Assembly: GCF_000143415.4 (NCBI RefSeq)
Contig: NW_003314328.1
Coordinates: 399,889 to 463,888, forward strand
Direction: 5' to 3'
DNA length: 64,000 bases
Source of the DNA: Selaginella moellendorffii
Lineage: Eukaryota > Streptophyta > Lycopodiopsida > Selaginellales > Selaginellaceae
The notes under the pieces are model-generated. The model saw only the letters and a list, made by a program, of their open reading frames with translations, was not told where the DNA came from and made no database searches. The position numbers were made by a program, and so were the translations under genes. Shown here in pieces: positions 35,454 to 45,871 of the stretch. Within the stretch, counting starts at the first letter, position 1. Each line of letters begins with the position of its first letter.

Positions 35454-37838
35454 ATGGCGTCGTGGCGCTCCCTTCGCGGCTTCCGGCAGGCGCGAACGCT
35501 CTTCTCAGGTAGCGCTCGCATCTCAGCTCCTAGATTTCCAGAGCGCCGGGAGATTTTGATTCCAAGCGCGCTTCTGTGGAAAATGCAGGGAGAGCGGCTT
35601 CCAAGCGGCTGTCCCATTGCTCCGGATCGTCCATTAGAGATGGGCCTGGCACCACCGGACGCTGCTACGCTACTGCATCGGTCGCGGCGGTGAATACCTA
35701 CGCGAATGACCTCGATTCGTACAATAAGGCACTGCAAACCCTCAACTTCAAGAGGAGGTGAGTCTAAGTTTTAGGTGGAGTGGCAGCAACAAAGAAAGGA
35801 AAAGAAGAAAAAGATCCGAGAGCGATTCGATTTTTTTCTTCCTCCTTTTGACATGGGCTTTTCAGCTCAGGCATTACTTACTCCGGGACGTTTATGACGA
35901 AATGCTGGTGGATGGTGTGCAGCCTGGGCCGGCTACATTTCACTTGCTTCTCTCGGGCTGCATGAAAGGTTCACGTCTCCAAGATACAATGTTTTTCTTC
36001 GAACAGATGAGAACTATGGGAATTATTCCAGACGTATGAAGCTCTTTCGCTGGATATTTGCCTACTGATAGGCCTTATTGCTTTCTTTGCTTCTGCTATA
36101 GGTGGCAACGTACAGTCTCGTCATTGCTGCGTGTGGGAAATGCAATCAACTTAGCCGCGCTTTTCGGGTATGAGTTCGCTAAAGTTCCCTGGCTGCTACT
36201 AAACTTTGTTTTTCAGGTGGGAGAGGAGATGGAAGCTTCGGGAGTACAACCAAAGCTGGAGACCTTCGTTGCGCTTTTGAGTGCTTGCGGAGTAGCGGGT
36301 GACACTGATAAAGCGTAACACTTCCAATTCATGCAATTCGGAGGTTTCCTTAGACTTCCTTCTGGGATTCTTTAGCCTGCTTGTTGAGAGATAGTTTCAT
36401 ACGGTCATGTTTGTGTTCTTGACAGACTGCGTCAGTAGTTCGTTGTTTTTATCCTTGTTTGTCTAACCTCTTCTCTTTTTTCCCTTTGTTTTGTCAGCTT
36501 CGAGATCTTACGAAGGATGACAACCTACGGAATCACTTTCAATGAGTACTGCTACAGTGCGCTGATAGCCGCTTACAAGAATCGAAAGCCCATTCAGCCT
36601 GATACGTTTGACAAGGTTTGATTGAATTCATAATTTGCTTAAACCAATGTAGTTTTGTAGATATACGAGATTGTAAAGAAGTCGAAGGCTTTGGCCTCCG
36701 AAGATCTCAGAGCCCGTGCAGCCACCGGTGAAGCCGAGATATCTACCGATCTGCAAGACGAGTTCTGCTCTTTGATAACCGGAGAGGGTCAGATGAGGCG
36801 CGGTGCCTTTAATCGGCGGATGCTCGTATATCATTCGGCATTGCGTGCAGCTGCAGACTTGAAAAATCTAGAGGTATACACGTTTTCACTCTATATTGAT
36901 CTCACTGTTTCAAGCTTCTAGGGTCTGAAAAAGATTTGCGAGATGATGGTGACGGATCGTCTCTTTCCCGACGCGTTTTGCGTGTCTCAACTGATAAGGT
37001 GCTACTTCAACTTCCTGGGATATACATTGCAAACTATTTTGTCTCTGTAGGGGATACGTTGCTGCAGGAGACACTGAGAGCGCATTAGAGTGTTTCAACA
37101 AGCATATCAATTCTGGCCGACCTGTGAATTTGGACCTCTACATGGTTAGTCTGTTCCATGTCGTCTACGCTGCTTATTCTGTCTTCCTGCAGGTGATGAT
37201 TCAGGGAGCGATGACCAATTATACTCCAGCGGGTATGACCACAGCCAAAAAGCTTCTGGTAATTCATTTCTGTTATTTTGTTTATATTGATATTGGCCCT
37301 GTCCAGCGGCAACTGGAGGAAAAGGGCTTCTATTTGAATCCTAAAGTTGGAAGTGATATGCTAGCGTTCGCATCGAAGGAACCGGTAGATAACATTATTC
37401 TTTCAGGCCGGAACGTCATGTTGATATCATTGTGCTGCAGGAGGGGGATTTCACAACTGCAAACCTCATATGGGACATGATGATGCGTAAGAGCTTGAGG
37501 CCCACAAGACTGGCAAGCCAAGCGTACCTTGATGGACTTCAGGTGAATGTGTGCTTATGTTCCGTAACCTTTCTCATTTACTTGCATCTAGGGACGTGAG
37601 ATACCTGATGACGACCCCAGGATAGCCAGTGTAAAAGCTGCACTCAAAACCAGCTCGCCGTTCATGGCCGAGCTGCAGCAGCAACAACAGCAGAGGGGAA
37701 GGGTAGGATTTCGGCCTGGAAATGTTCCGCTAAGCATGTAAGGACCGGATGTAGTTTCCTTTCCTTCTTTGATGCTAACTATGAAATTTCGACAGGATCA
37801 ATCGCCGCCAACAGCCTGCACAACGGCCTCGCGTCTAA
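35454..37838 (+). CDS. P-type pentatricopeptide repeat protein, probably mitochondrial
   Basis: Fourteen exons: 35454-35508, 35589-35757, 35871-36033, 36102-36167, 36217-36314, 36498-36615, 36661-36873, 36922-36998, 37051-37144, 37193-37258, 37307-37384, 37441-37542, 37592-37737, 37796-37838; 495 residues. Arg-rich N-terminus (MASWRSLRGFRQART) is presequence-like. PPR motifs of 35-residue type are seen (YDEMLVDGVQPGPATFHLLL, MEASGVQPKLETFVALLSAC). The tail is Gln-rich (QQQQQQRGRVGF). The intron-rich structure is unusual for PPR genes and resembles the conserved family of Arabidopsis At4g35850; that link is from memory of the family. RNA binding in the organelle is the expected role. Confidence 0.8.
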
Positions 37839-38358
37839 GGCGGCCAAGTTTTGTACATCGTGGGGGTCCTGTATTTCACCCGTGCTGCTTTCTTTTCGTT
37901 TTTATGTCGTTCTGAAAGCCTGCTTGTCAGAAATCGTTTGGCAGAGTGGGGAACGACGTTTGTACCCACGGGCCACACGACAAGAGCAGATTCTCAGTAC
38001 TTTGTTTTGAGACTTTCAGCCTTGACAAAAAAAAGACCGTGGATTAATAACTCACTGGTTTCTTCGGACAGTTTCGAGCTCTACTCGGCGTCGTCGTATC
38101 GGTACTTTCTGTCCGTTTGTGATTCTAACCAGTTTGTCCTGTGAACCAGCTTTCAGGATGAGGATTACAGACTTGTTATTGTTGTGGTGCGAGTTAGGTG
38201 CCGTCTCGTGAAGCTTACACGTGGGAAGACAATCTCACGGGGTCCAACAAGCTTACCAGACAGATACAGTGCCGAGTATATATGCTGGATCATCACGGCC
38301 ATCAAAAAAGTTGTCAGGGCAGCAGAAGCTGGTACATTATTTTTTTTCTTAAGAAAAG

Positions 38359-40176
38359 ATGAAGCAGGCACTGGCACTGCTGCTACTTCTCATTCTCACC
38401 GTCGCTGTGCAAGGACTCGAGTTTCAAGACGAACGGTCCCGGCGACCATGGTACAAGAAGAAACCAGCACCGAAGCCCGGATCGCCACCAAGCAGCAAAA
38501 AGAAGCCAGAGAAGCCACCAGCACCGGTACTAAGCAGGGACGGCCTGGTAGCTCCTCTCACCCGGATGAACATCCAAGACGCCTCGGTGCCGTCCTTCGT
38601 GGTGGAGCTCAGGGTCGGCAGTCCTCCGGTGGCCGTGAACTTCACCATCGACACCATGGGCACCCATACAGCAATGCCATGGCAACTTTGCTCGAACGTT
38701 ACCACTGCCGCCACCTTTACCACGACTGACAGCAAAGGGAACGAGAACTGGAAGAAGACACCACCGTCATCACCGCCACCACCGGAGAGATCGTCATCTC
38801 CACCAGGAAGACCGCTACCATGGTCACCGGTACCACCATCGTCCTCCAGTCCACCAGAGAAGCCATCCACACCACCAGGAAGGTCTTGGGCTCCGCCAGG
38901 AAAGCCATGGCAGCCACCATCGTCATCGTCTCCTCCAGGAAGGCCAGGAAAGCAGCCATGGCAGCCACCATCGTCCTCGACACCACCATCGCTACCACCA
39001 ACGTACTCTGGAGCTATCCAAAGCGTTCCATGCTCGCATCCAGTGTGCCAGGGATCGTCCTATACGTGTGACAAGGTGAGAAAACGCTGCATGGCTTACG
39101 ACCGCTACACAGGGAAGCCCATCGACTTGGTTCTCAGCCAGCTTACCATGGAGAGCGTCTATCCATCCGGGGACGTCGCTAGCCAGAATCGAACCATCGC
39201 CGGCATTGTCATGGGCTGCAGTGCCCCGTCATCGGTGCCGTACGCCTCGACGAGCATGGCCTCCCTATCGCCGGGCGCCACGTCGCTGGTGTCCCAGATC
39301 GCGACAGCCGCGAGCCTGCCACGTCGGTTCGCCTACTGCCTCGGCAAGCCACGTGGTGCGTTCTTTGTGGGCGGGGCTGATTACGTGTTCCGCCAGCGCA
39401 GCGTCAAGCCGAAAATGCAGTACCTCCCAATGTTGACTCCTCCCGCCGCGTGGCAGCGCGGGATGGGCTACCGGCTCGCACTTCGCGGGATCGCCGTTGG
39501 ATCCGGGCCAGATGTCAAGCCCCTGCCCATTGATTCCTCGCTGTTTGACAATGGGGTGGTGATTGGAACCAAGCTGAGGTACACGAGCTTGGTTGATCCA
39601 GCTTACCAGGTAAGCTAAGATCTTCATTCTATCGTTTGATCTCGCTGTGTTCTTCGTTTCTACCAGGTTGTGCGAAGGCATTTCATGGCGGTGGCGGCGG
39701 CGTCCAACGCTTCGATCACTCCCGTGCCATCGCCATTCCCGGAGCTCAATCTCTGCTATAGGATTCCTCCCAGAGCTGCGGTGTCCGGGGCGCCCAAGAT
39801 CCAGTTCATCTTCGAGAACGCAACGCTCACGGTCCAGCCCAGGAACTACATCGTGAGGTGGCGGCGGACGGACGTCGTGTGCCTGGGAATCGTGGGAGCC
39901 GGCGCGCTGGGGCGAGTGTCCGTGATTGGAACGCTCCAGCAGGAGGAGACGCTGGTGGAGTTTGATCTGGAGAAGCGCGTGGTGGGCGTCAGCGAGCACC
40001 TCAGCCTCTCCGGCAACAGCTGCAAGAACTTCGAGTTTCTTCCCGATGCGCCGTGGCCGCGGAGGTCGCCGATCACGCCAGCTCCATCGCCCGGAGCTCC
40101 AGTTCTATCTGAGGATGATGAAGGAAGTTTTGACGAAGAGGAAGAGGTTGGCATTGCGCCATCGTCTTCTTCTTGA
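38359..40176 (+). CDS. Nepenthesin-type aspartic protease-like protein with proline-rich insert
   Basis: Two exons, 38359-39609 and 39667-40176 (57-bp intron), 586 residues. A clear signal peptide (LALLLLLILTVAVQG) is followed by Lys/Pro-rich sequence, the first active-site region (FTIDTMGTHTAMPW), a long Ser/Pro/Gly-rich insert (about residues 130-215, extensin-like SSPPGR units), Cys-rich nepenthesin-like part, second active-site region (SSLFDNGVVIGTKLRY), and the typical end (VIGTLQQEETLVEFDLEKRVVG). The family signature DTG/DSG reads DTM and DNG here, so activity is doubtful. Expected in the secretory pathway or wall. Acidic Ser-rich tail. Confidence 0.8.
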
Positions 40177-40301
40177 AGGAGTTATTGTATGGTTTGATTG
40201 TATTGATATATTCTAAGTTCTCATAACATCCCATTCAAAGTATATGCTCTACCAAAGGAAATGGCAATGTATTATTTCACCTCAAACCAACTGAGTTGGC
40301 A

Positions 40302-42449
40302 ATGTATTGTCTCGAGGAGCTTGTTCATATTGTGAATTCTTCCAAAACGCTACCACAGGCCAAGGCGGCCCACGCCAGCGTTCTCGGGGCTCTCCCTCTC
40401 GAGTCTCGGACCGTCTATCTCCTCAATCTGGTCGTCCAGATGTACGGGCGTTGCGGCAGCGTGGCAGATGCGCGCCACGTGTTCGACTCGATCCATCCCA
40501 AAGATTCCTTCTCGTGGAATCTGATGCTGGATGCATATGCCAAGAACGGGCATCTGGAACAGGCAAAAAGAGTGTTTAACGCGATGCCTTGTTACAATCT
40601 AGTCTCGTGGAACACAATGTTGGCAGCACTGGCGAAAGCAAGCCAAGCCGCGGAAGCAAGCGCATTGTTCTCCAGGATGGAGGAAAGGGATATAATCTCC
40701 TATAACACAATGTTATCAGCATATGCCGCGCTTGGGCATTTTGATACCTTTCAAGAACTTTTTGATCGAATGCCGGATCACAGTCTCGCGTCTTGGAACT
40801 TGCTTTTAACAAACTACTCGCGACGAGGGCTTGTGGTTCAAGCCAAGAAAATCTTCGAAAGAATGCCGGAACAAGATTTCTTCTCTAGGAACACGATTCT
40901 TGCAGCACTTGCCCAGAACGGGCATATGCTGGAAGCGGCTTCAATGTTCTCCACGCTGCCGCTGCGCGATCTCGTCTCCTGGAACACGATGATCTCCGCG
41001 TACGCTCAGCTCGGCCGCCTCTTCGACGCAAAGAATCTCTTCGACGCAATGCCCGAGAGGAATCTCGTGTCATGGAACGCGATCCTGGGCGCGCTCGTCC
41101 AGCACGATCGCCTGGACGAAGCCCACGAGATCTTCGCCGCGATGCCGGCCAAGAACTTGATCTCCTGGAACGCGATCCTGTCGGCGCTGGCGCGGGCGGG
41201 ATCAATCTCCCGCGCCGGCAATCTCTTCGCGGCAATGCGCGAGAAGGATCTCGTCTCCTGGAACATCCTCCTCGTCGCCCATGCCACCGCCGGATCCAGC
41301 GTCGAGCGCTGTGAGGCGATCTTCGCCGCGATGCCGCAGTGGAACGCCGTGTCGTGGAACGCGATCATGGCGGCGCTGGCGCGCGCGGGGCGTATCGCCG
41401 ACGCCAGGGCCTTCTTCGATCGCCTCCCGGAGAAGATCATCACGTCCTGGAACACGATACTCACGGCGCTCATCCAGTCCCGGCGATGGATGGAAGCCCA
41501 CGAGCTCTTCCTGGATCGAATGCCCGAGCGCGATCTCGTCTCATGCAACGCGATGCTCACGGCCTACTCGCAATCGCGTGAACTTCTCCTCGCGAAATCG
41601 CTCTTCGATTCTATGCCCCAGCGCAATCTCGTCTCGTGGACAACGCTCCTGTGCCTCTACTCGCGCGAGGCCCGCCTCGAGGAGGCCAAGCTCCTCTTCG
41701 ATTCCATGGCGCATTGCGACTCCATCGCCGCGATCGCGATGCTCAGCGCCTATGCCCAGAACGGGCATCCAGCCGACGCGCGGCGGATCTTCGACTCCAT
41801 GCCATCGCGCGATCTCGCTTCCTACAACGCAATGCTTGCAACGCTCGCCCAGGATTTCCAGATCCATGAAGCGCTACTTCTCTTTCATCAAATGCCCGAT
41901 AGAGATCCAATCTCTTGGACAACGCTCTTCCTCCTATTTGCCCAGACCGGGCATTTGGAACTCTCCCACTCCCTATTTCAGCAAATGCCCGCCCAGGACC
42001 TCATCGCGTGGACGGCCCTGATCACCTCCCACGCCCGCATCGGGCGGCCAGGATCCGCGCTCGCTCTCTCCTGGGCGATGCAAATCGACGGCCACGCGCC
42101 CGACGATGCCACATTCACGTCCCTCCTCCCGGCGTGCTCCCACGCCGGGGACGTGCGCACGGGAATATGCTGGCTCCGGTCAATGGACGCTGACTGGGGG
42201 TTGACCCCGAGCAAGGAGCAGTACGGCTGCGTGGTTGACCTTTTGGGCCGGTCGGGCCACTTGGCCGCGGCCGAGGAGCTGGTCGCGACCATGCCGTACA
42301 CACCAGAGGCGCTGGATTGGATTTGCCTGTTAAGTAGGAGCGATAGCGCTGTTGGTTTTGGGCGAGGAGCGGCAAAGCAAGCGATGGAGCTCTCGCCGGA
42401 ATCGCCTGCTAGCTACATTCTTCTCTCAAACATCACCACAAAGATCTAA
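40302..42449 (+). CDS. Pentatricopeptide repeat protein, array of short (S) motifs
   Basis: Single exon, 715 residues. I took the ATG at 40302 (MYCLEELVHIV). About 17 consecutive 31-residue motifs each contain a DLVSWN-like centre (for example NLVSWNTMLAALAKA), followed by final P2-L2-S2-type motifs and an E1-like stretch that stops early (PASYILLSNI). No DYW deaminase domain and no obvious targeting peptide. Such proteins bind organelle RNA; lycophytes carry very many of them, linked to C-to-U editing. Its 3' end is partly repeated twice downstream, next to a tRNA gene. Confidence 0.85.
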   Translation: MYCLEELVHIVNSSKTLPQAKAAHASVLGALPLESRTVYLLNLVVQMYGRCGSVADARHVFDSIHPKDSFSWNLMLDAYAKNGHLEQAKRVFNAMPCYNLVSWNTMLAALAKASQAAEASALFSRMEERDIISYNTMLSAYAALGHFDTFQELFDRMPDHSLASWNLLLTNYSRRGLVVQAKKIFERMPEQDFFSRNTILAALAQNGHMLEAASMFSTLPLRDLVSWNTMISAYAQLGRLFDAKNLFDAMPERNLVSWNAILGALVQHDRLDEAHEIFAAMPAKNLISWNAILSALARAGSISRAGNLFAAMREKDLVSWNILLVAHATAGSSVERCEAIFAAMPQWNAVSWNAIMAALARAGRIADARAFFDRLPEKIITSWNTILTALIQSRRWMEAHELFLDRMPERDLVSCNAMLTAYSQSRELLLAKSLFDSMPQRNLVSWTTLLCLYSREARLEEAKLLFDSMAHCDSIAAIAMLSAYAQNGHPADARRIFDSMPSRDLASYNAMLATLAQDFQIHEALLLFHQMPDRDPISWTTLFLLFAQTGHLELSHSLFQQMPAQDLIAWTALITSHARIGRPGSALALSWAMQIDGHAPDDATFTSLLPACSHAGDVRTGICWLRSMDADWGLTPSKEQYGCVVDLLGRSGHLAAAEELVATMPYTPEALDWICLLSRSDSAVGFGRGAAKQAMELSPESPASYILLSNITTKI

Positions 42450-42633
42450 AGCTGATAATCGTTGTATAGACTTAGTTAGTCCAGAGATTTGTGTGACAGA
42501 AAGGCGTTAATCCAGCGTTGTAGGAGCGGCAAAACAAGCAATGAGCTACATTCTTCCCTCAAACATCACCAAAGCTCATGATATAGACTTACTTAGTCCC
42601 GAGATTAGTATGAAACAAAAGGATTAACACTAA

Positions 42634-42707
42634 GGCCGCGTAGCGCAGTGGATTAGCGCGTTGGACTTCGGATCCAAAGGCCGTGAGTTCAAATCTCACC
42701 GTGGTCG
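42634..42707 (+). tRNA. tRNA-Arg (anticodon UCG)
   Basis: A 74-nt cloverleaf: acceptor stem GGCCGCG with CGTGGTC, D-arm GCGC..GCGC, anticodon stem TTGGA/TCCAA with loop CTTCGGA, T-arm GTGAG/CTCAC with TTCAAAT. No intron. A T-rich run follows about 20 bp later. Confidence 0.92.
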
Positions 42708-42852
42708 TGTAGATGGATCTTGGTTTGTATCTTTTGTTTTGTCGATCGATCTCTCGCAAATGTAGACAATCCTAGCGGCAAAACAACTCTCACGACAAAG
42801 ATCTAAAGCTCATTGTCTAGATTAGTGTGAAATGAAAAGATTAACGGAAAGG

Positions 42853-42905
42853 CCACGTAGCGCAGTGAATTAGCGCGTAAATCCCACCCCATGGTCGCGT
42901 AGATG
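42853..42905 (+). pseudogene. Truncated tRNA-Arg pseudogene
   Basis: It repeats the 5' half of the tRNA at 42634 (GGCCACGTAGCGCAGTGAAT, TAGCGCG), then jumps to a vestige of the T-arm and 3' end (AATCCCACC, ATGGTCG). The anticodon arm is missing. Confidence 0.8.
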
Positions 42906-44096
42906 GATCTCTCGTACTTTGTTTGTATCTTTTGTTTTTTCGAAAGAGAGGAGCCATACGTAGCATTGATCGCTTTCTCGAGAGCGTAGCCCGGACAATC
43001 CTAGAAATTTCTATCTGGGTGGCCACCGCCCCGGGAAAATCTTTCCCTCTCAGTGGCACCGTCCCATGCCTCGAGAACAAACTCCGCGATCATGATCAAC
43101 ATGGAAAGAGTGAAACCAAGAGTCCACCAGAGATGGACCACCACTACACCGCCTTGTGCAGTGCCAATCTTATATACTTCGCTCCTTTTCACTTGATCTG
43201 TGCGAGTACGGACTTTGATCTTGGGAGTTTCATGTCTGTCGCCTGCCTTGTAGTTTATTGGTGTGTTTGTACGGTACGGAGTCGCCAACAAACGACGACC
43301 ATTTCTTTTTCTGCGAGAGGATGGTAGCCGCAATGTTGATTGATTTTGGGGCCGGAGAGAGAACAAAGTTGCGTGATCGATGCGGTCACCGGTCACGGCA
43401 GCACTACTGTGCAACAATGTACGTGGGATCTGGAATGAAAATTATGGATGCCAATCAACACACGGTAAGAATTTGGAAGATCTCGTCCATGAGCGTGTCA
43501 AGAACGGGAAGTTCTCGACTCCGTGAACCTGGGAGACCGCCGTTGCGTCGCCAGGCTTACAAGAGATTCAAAGCTATGTTTGCGCTTTAAAAACCAATGT
43601 AGAAGTCAAGAAAGGGAAAGAACAAGAGAGCAGTCCTCGATGGAACGTAAATCCAAAGTATAGAAACTTAACAACAACCAAAAGCTTACCATCCAGCGCA
43701 CCAGTCAAGGCTTACGTCGCCCCGGTTTGACCAATCCAGGGTTTGACCAGACACGGGTTACTATGTGGAGACTGTTGACCGCGTGGAAAGCTACAAGGGA
43801 CGTACGACTTACGGAGGAGCATGGTTTATCGTGATAAGCCAAAACCCCTTTTAGCTTTAACTATGGTTCTTTCTTGATAGCCCTGCGTGAGTGTGAGCAG
43901 TGTGAGCAGTGGACAGAGGCAGTAATAAGAAGCGCAGCGCTTTTTTTTTCCCCTCCCTGTCGCTGCCATTTTGTTTGTTTTCGATCGCTCATTCATTTTG
44001 GCTTTGCTCCAAGCGCTTTCCATCGCTCCGAAATCGATCCCATTTCCTTGGAGTGAGGATTTAATCGCCTCGCCAATCCAGTGCTAGGCTATAGCT
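42906..44096. other. Intergenic; no gene I can support
   Basis: Overlapping open frames on both strands at 42923-43417 lack recognisable homology or a consistent codon pattern. The last 400 bp are the upstream region of the small protein at 44097. Confidence 0.5.
43727..43780 (+). promoter_or_regulatory. W-box cluster
   Basis: Three TTGACC words (43727, 43743, 43775) lie within 54 bp, with a GTCAA on the other strand at 43704. They are about 320-370 bp upstream of the 44097 start. W boxes are WRKY sites in plants; use here is inference. Confidence 0.4.
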
Positions 44097-44609
44097 ATGG
44101 GGAATGCGTGCTTGCGGAGTAGCGAGATCCACCACCACCAAGAAGAGGAGGACGAGGACGAGATAATGGGAGGGTCGCTGGCCTCCAAGAGGCTCAATCT
44201 CTTGAGGAAGAAGAAGCTCCAGCAATCTAAAGCTGCGTTCTCTTCTCCATCTTCTTCTTCTTCTTCTTCTTCTTCTGCTATGGCTACTTCTTCTTCTTCT
44301 TCTTCTTCATCTCGATCTCTTGTTGTTCCTGTGGAGATGAAGCCCGCCATGGAGATCCTGCCCAGCTCCCAGGAGGGCGTGATGCGAGTGAAGCTCATCA
44401 TCTCCACGAACCAAATGGCCAGCATGATCAATGCGAGCTACAAAAAGGACGACTTCCTCGAGAGCCTCATCACGTCGCTGCTCAAGGAGAAGGGGATCAA
44501 CATTCCAGAGCAGCAGCACCACAAGCTCTCCGCCTCCAGCTCCAGGAAATCGAGCTTCTCGTCGTGGAAGCCCGCATTGGAGAGCATTCCCGAGGTCAGA
44601 TCATCCTAG
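44097..44609 (+). CDS. Small N-acylation-signal protein, DUF4228/PADRE-like
   Basis: A 170-residue single-exon frame. MGNACLR is a classical N-myristoylation plus palmitoylation start, suggesting plasma-membrane attachment. Low-complexity Ser runs (residues 50-72) are encoded by CTT repeats. The central EGVMRVKLIISTNQMASMI followed by FLESLITSLLKEKG resembles the conserved core of the plant DUF4228/PADRE family, which is stress- and pathogen-responsive. The basic Ser-rich end SRKSSFSSWKP also fits. Exact function unknown. A W-box cluster lies upstream. Confidence 0.6.
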   Translation: MGNACLRSSEIHHHQEEEDEDEIMGGSLASKRLNLLRKKKLQQSKAAFSSPSSSSSSSSSAMATSSSSSSSSRSLVVPVEMKPAMEILPSSQEGVMRVKLIISTNQMASMINASYKKDDFLESLITSLLKEKGINIPEQQHHKLSASSSRKSSFSSWKPALESIPEVRSS

Positions 44610-45189
44610 AACAGACATTCTCTCGACGCGGGAGCTCCTTTTTCGGTTGGAGGATTTTCAGTCTTTTAGTATGTTTCTTCCTTCTCTCGGTGTTCTTCCG
44701 GTTAAAGCTTCTCCAGTCGATCAAAACTCGATCTGGGCGTTTGATCCAGCAGAAGCCCACCACGAAGAACAATCCACCAGCAGCATTCCGGCGAGAAACG
44801 ATTACCTCTCGAAAGAATCCCCTCTTTTCCTTTTGTATAGAAGCGATACTGCTCTAACTCTGCTACTACTACTATACATGAAAAGTTCCTCTTTTTCTTG
44901 TCTTTTGTTTGCTTGCTCGCTCGCCGCGATTAGATTAGATGATGATAAAGCTCTCTCGGATCGAATCAAGCCGGTCTTTTTGGCACGATCGATCGATTTT
45001 TCTAACATCTCTTCGAACTTTTCTTCGTGTCCCCGCGCTTGCTTGCCCCGCTTTGATCCATCGCATCGGTTTTTCCGGTTTCGTTTCGTTTTGGAAACTT
45101 TTCTCTCGCCATCGAAGTGCTGGCTATAGCAGCTCGTGCTTCCACACCATTAAAAAAACGCGAGGAAATTCTTCTTCTAGATGAAAACA

Positions 45190-45871
45190 AGAGCTTTTCT
45201 AGGGTAGCCACTCACATGGCTATAGTTTAGCAGCTATGATTTTGCTGCAAGACACGAGAACTTGTTTGATTCCTTCTTCACATGCCTGTGTTCTTTGTGG
45301 AACTTGTTTATCATTTGTTTTCGTGTTCTTCATAAGCTTCTTGATGATCTCGCTTAAACTTAAGAAACTAGGTGCAAGACAGCCAAGACCAACGAGAGAT
45401 CATTTGATTAAATCGGTGGAAACCATATTTTTTAATGGGTGGAAACCATGGGAAACAGTTAGAGACCATCGGGCCATATAGCTTAAGGTTGGCTCGATTT
45501 CACGCGATGATTGATCGAGTCAATTACTGTATGGCTCTCTCTATAGTTTTCTTCTAGCGATATTTATCTCCAAAAACTAATGATTGAAGTTACGTTTGTC
45601 GGTGCTTAGCGGCAAAACGTCAGCGCAAATTTGAAATCATAAATATTCTGAGAATATACCATAAGCAATGACTGGCATATTCTAAGAATATATTTAAGCC
45701 CTAACTTTATTAACTAAAGCCCTATTTTTAAAATTTAAGCCCTTATCTGTGTGTGTGGTGGGCTTGATGATCCACGAAGAGCTCTCCATCGCGCCCACCG
45801 ATCAGCGTCCCATGAGCGGCATTCTCTACTCTCGGTGAGAAATTCCCATCCGAGACAGCGCGCGCGAGGCG
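45190..45871. other. Intergenic and upstream region of the PPH1-like gene
   Basis: No gene seen. AT-rich until about 45745, then GC-rich just before the 45872 start. Confidence 0.5.

Larger units (their letters stand above)
42520..42905 (+). repeat. Partial tandem repeats of the PPR gene 3' end plus tRNA
   Basis: The stretch GAGCGGCAAA..ACATCACC..AAAGATCTAAAGCT that ends the PPR gene (42366-42515) recurs at 42521-42629 and, shortened, at 42775-42847. The second copy is followed by the intact tRNA-Arg, the third by a broken one at 42853-42905. Confidence 0.7.

Noticed and set aside
40885-42375. Several Arg- or Ser-rich frames on both strands within the PPR gene
   Set aside because: Shadows caused by the GC-rich repeat structure of the 31-residue motifs.
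42923-43417. Overlapping plus (134 aa) and minus (138 aa) frames
   Set aside because: No recognisable domain, no splice or start support, and mutual overlap; either could be chance in GC-richer DNA.
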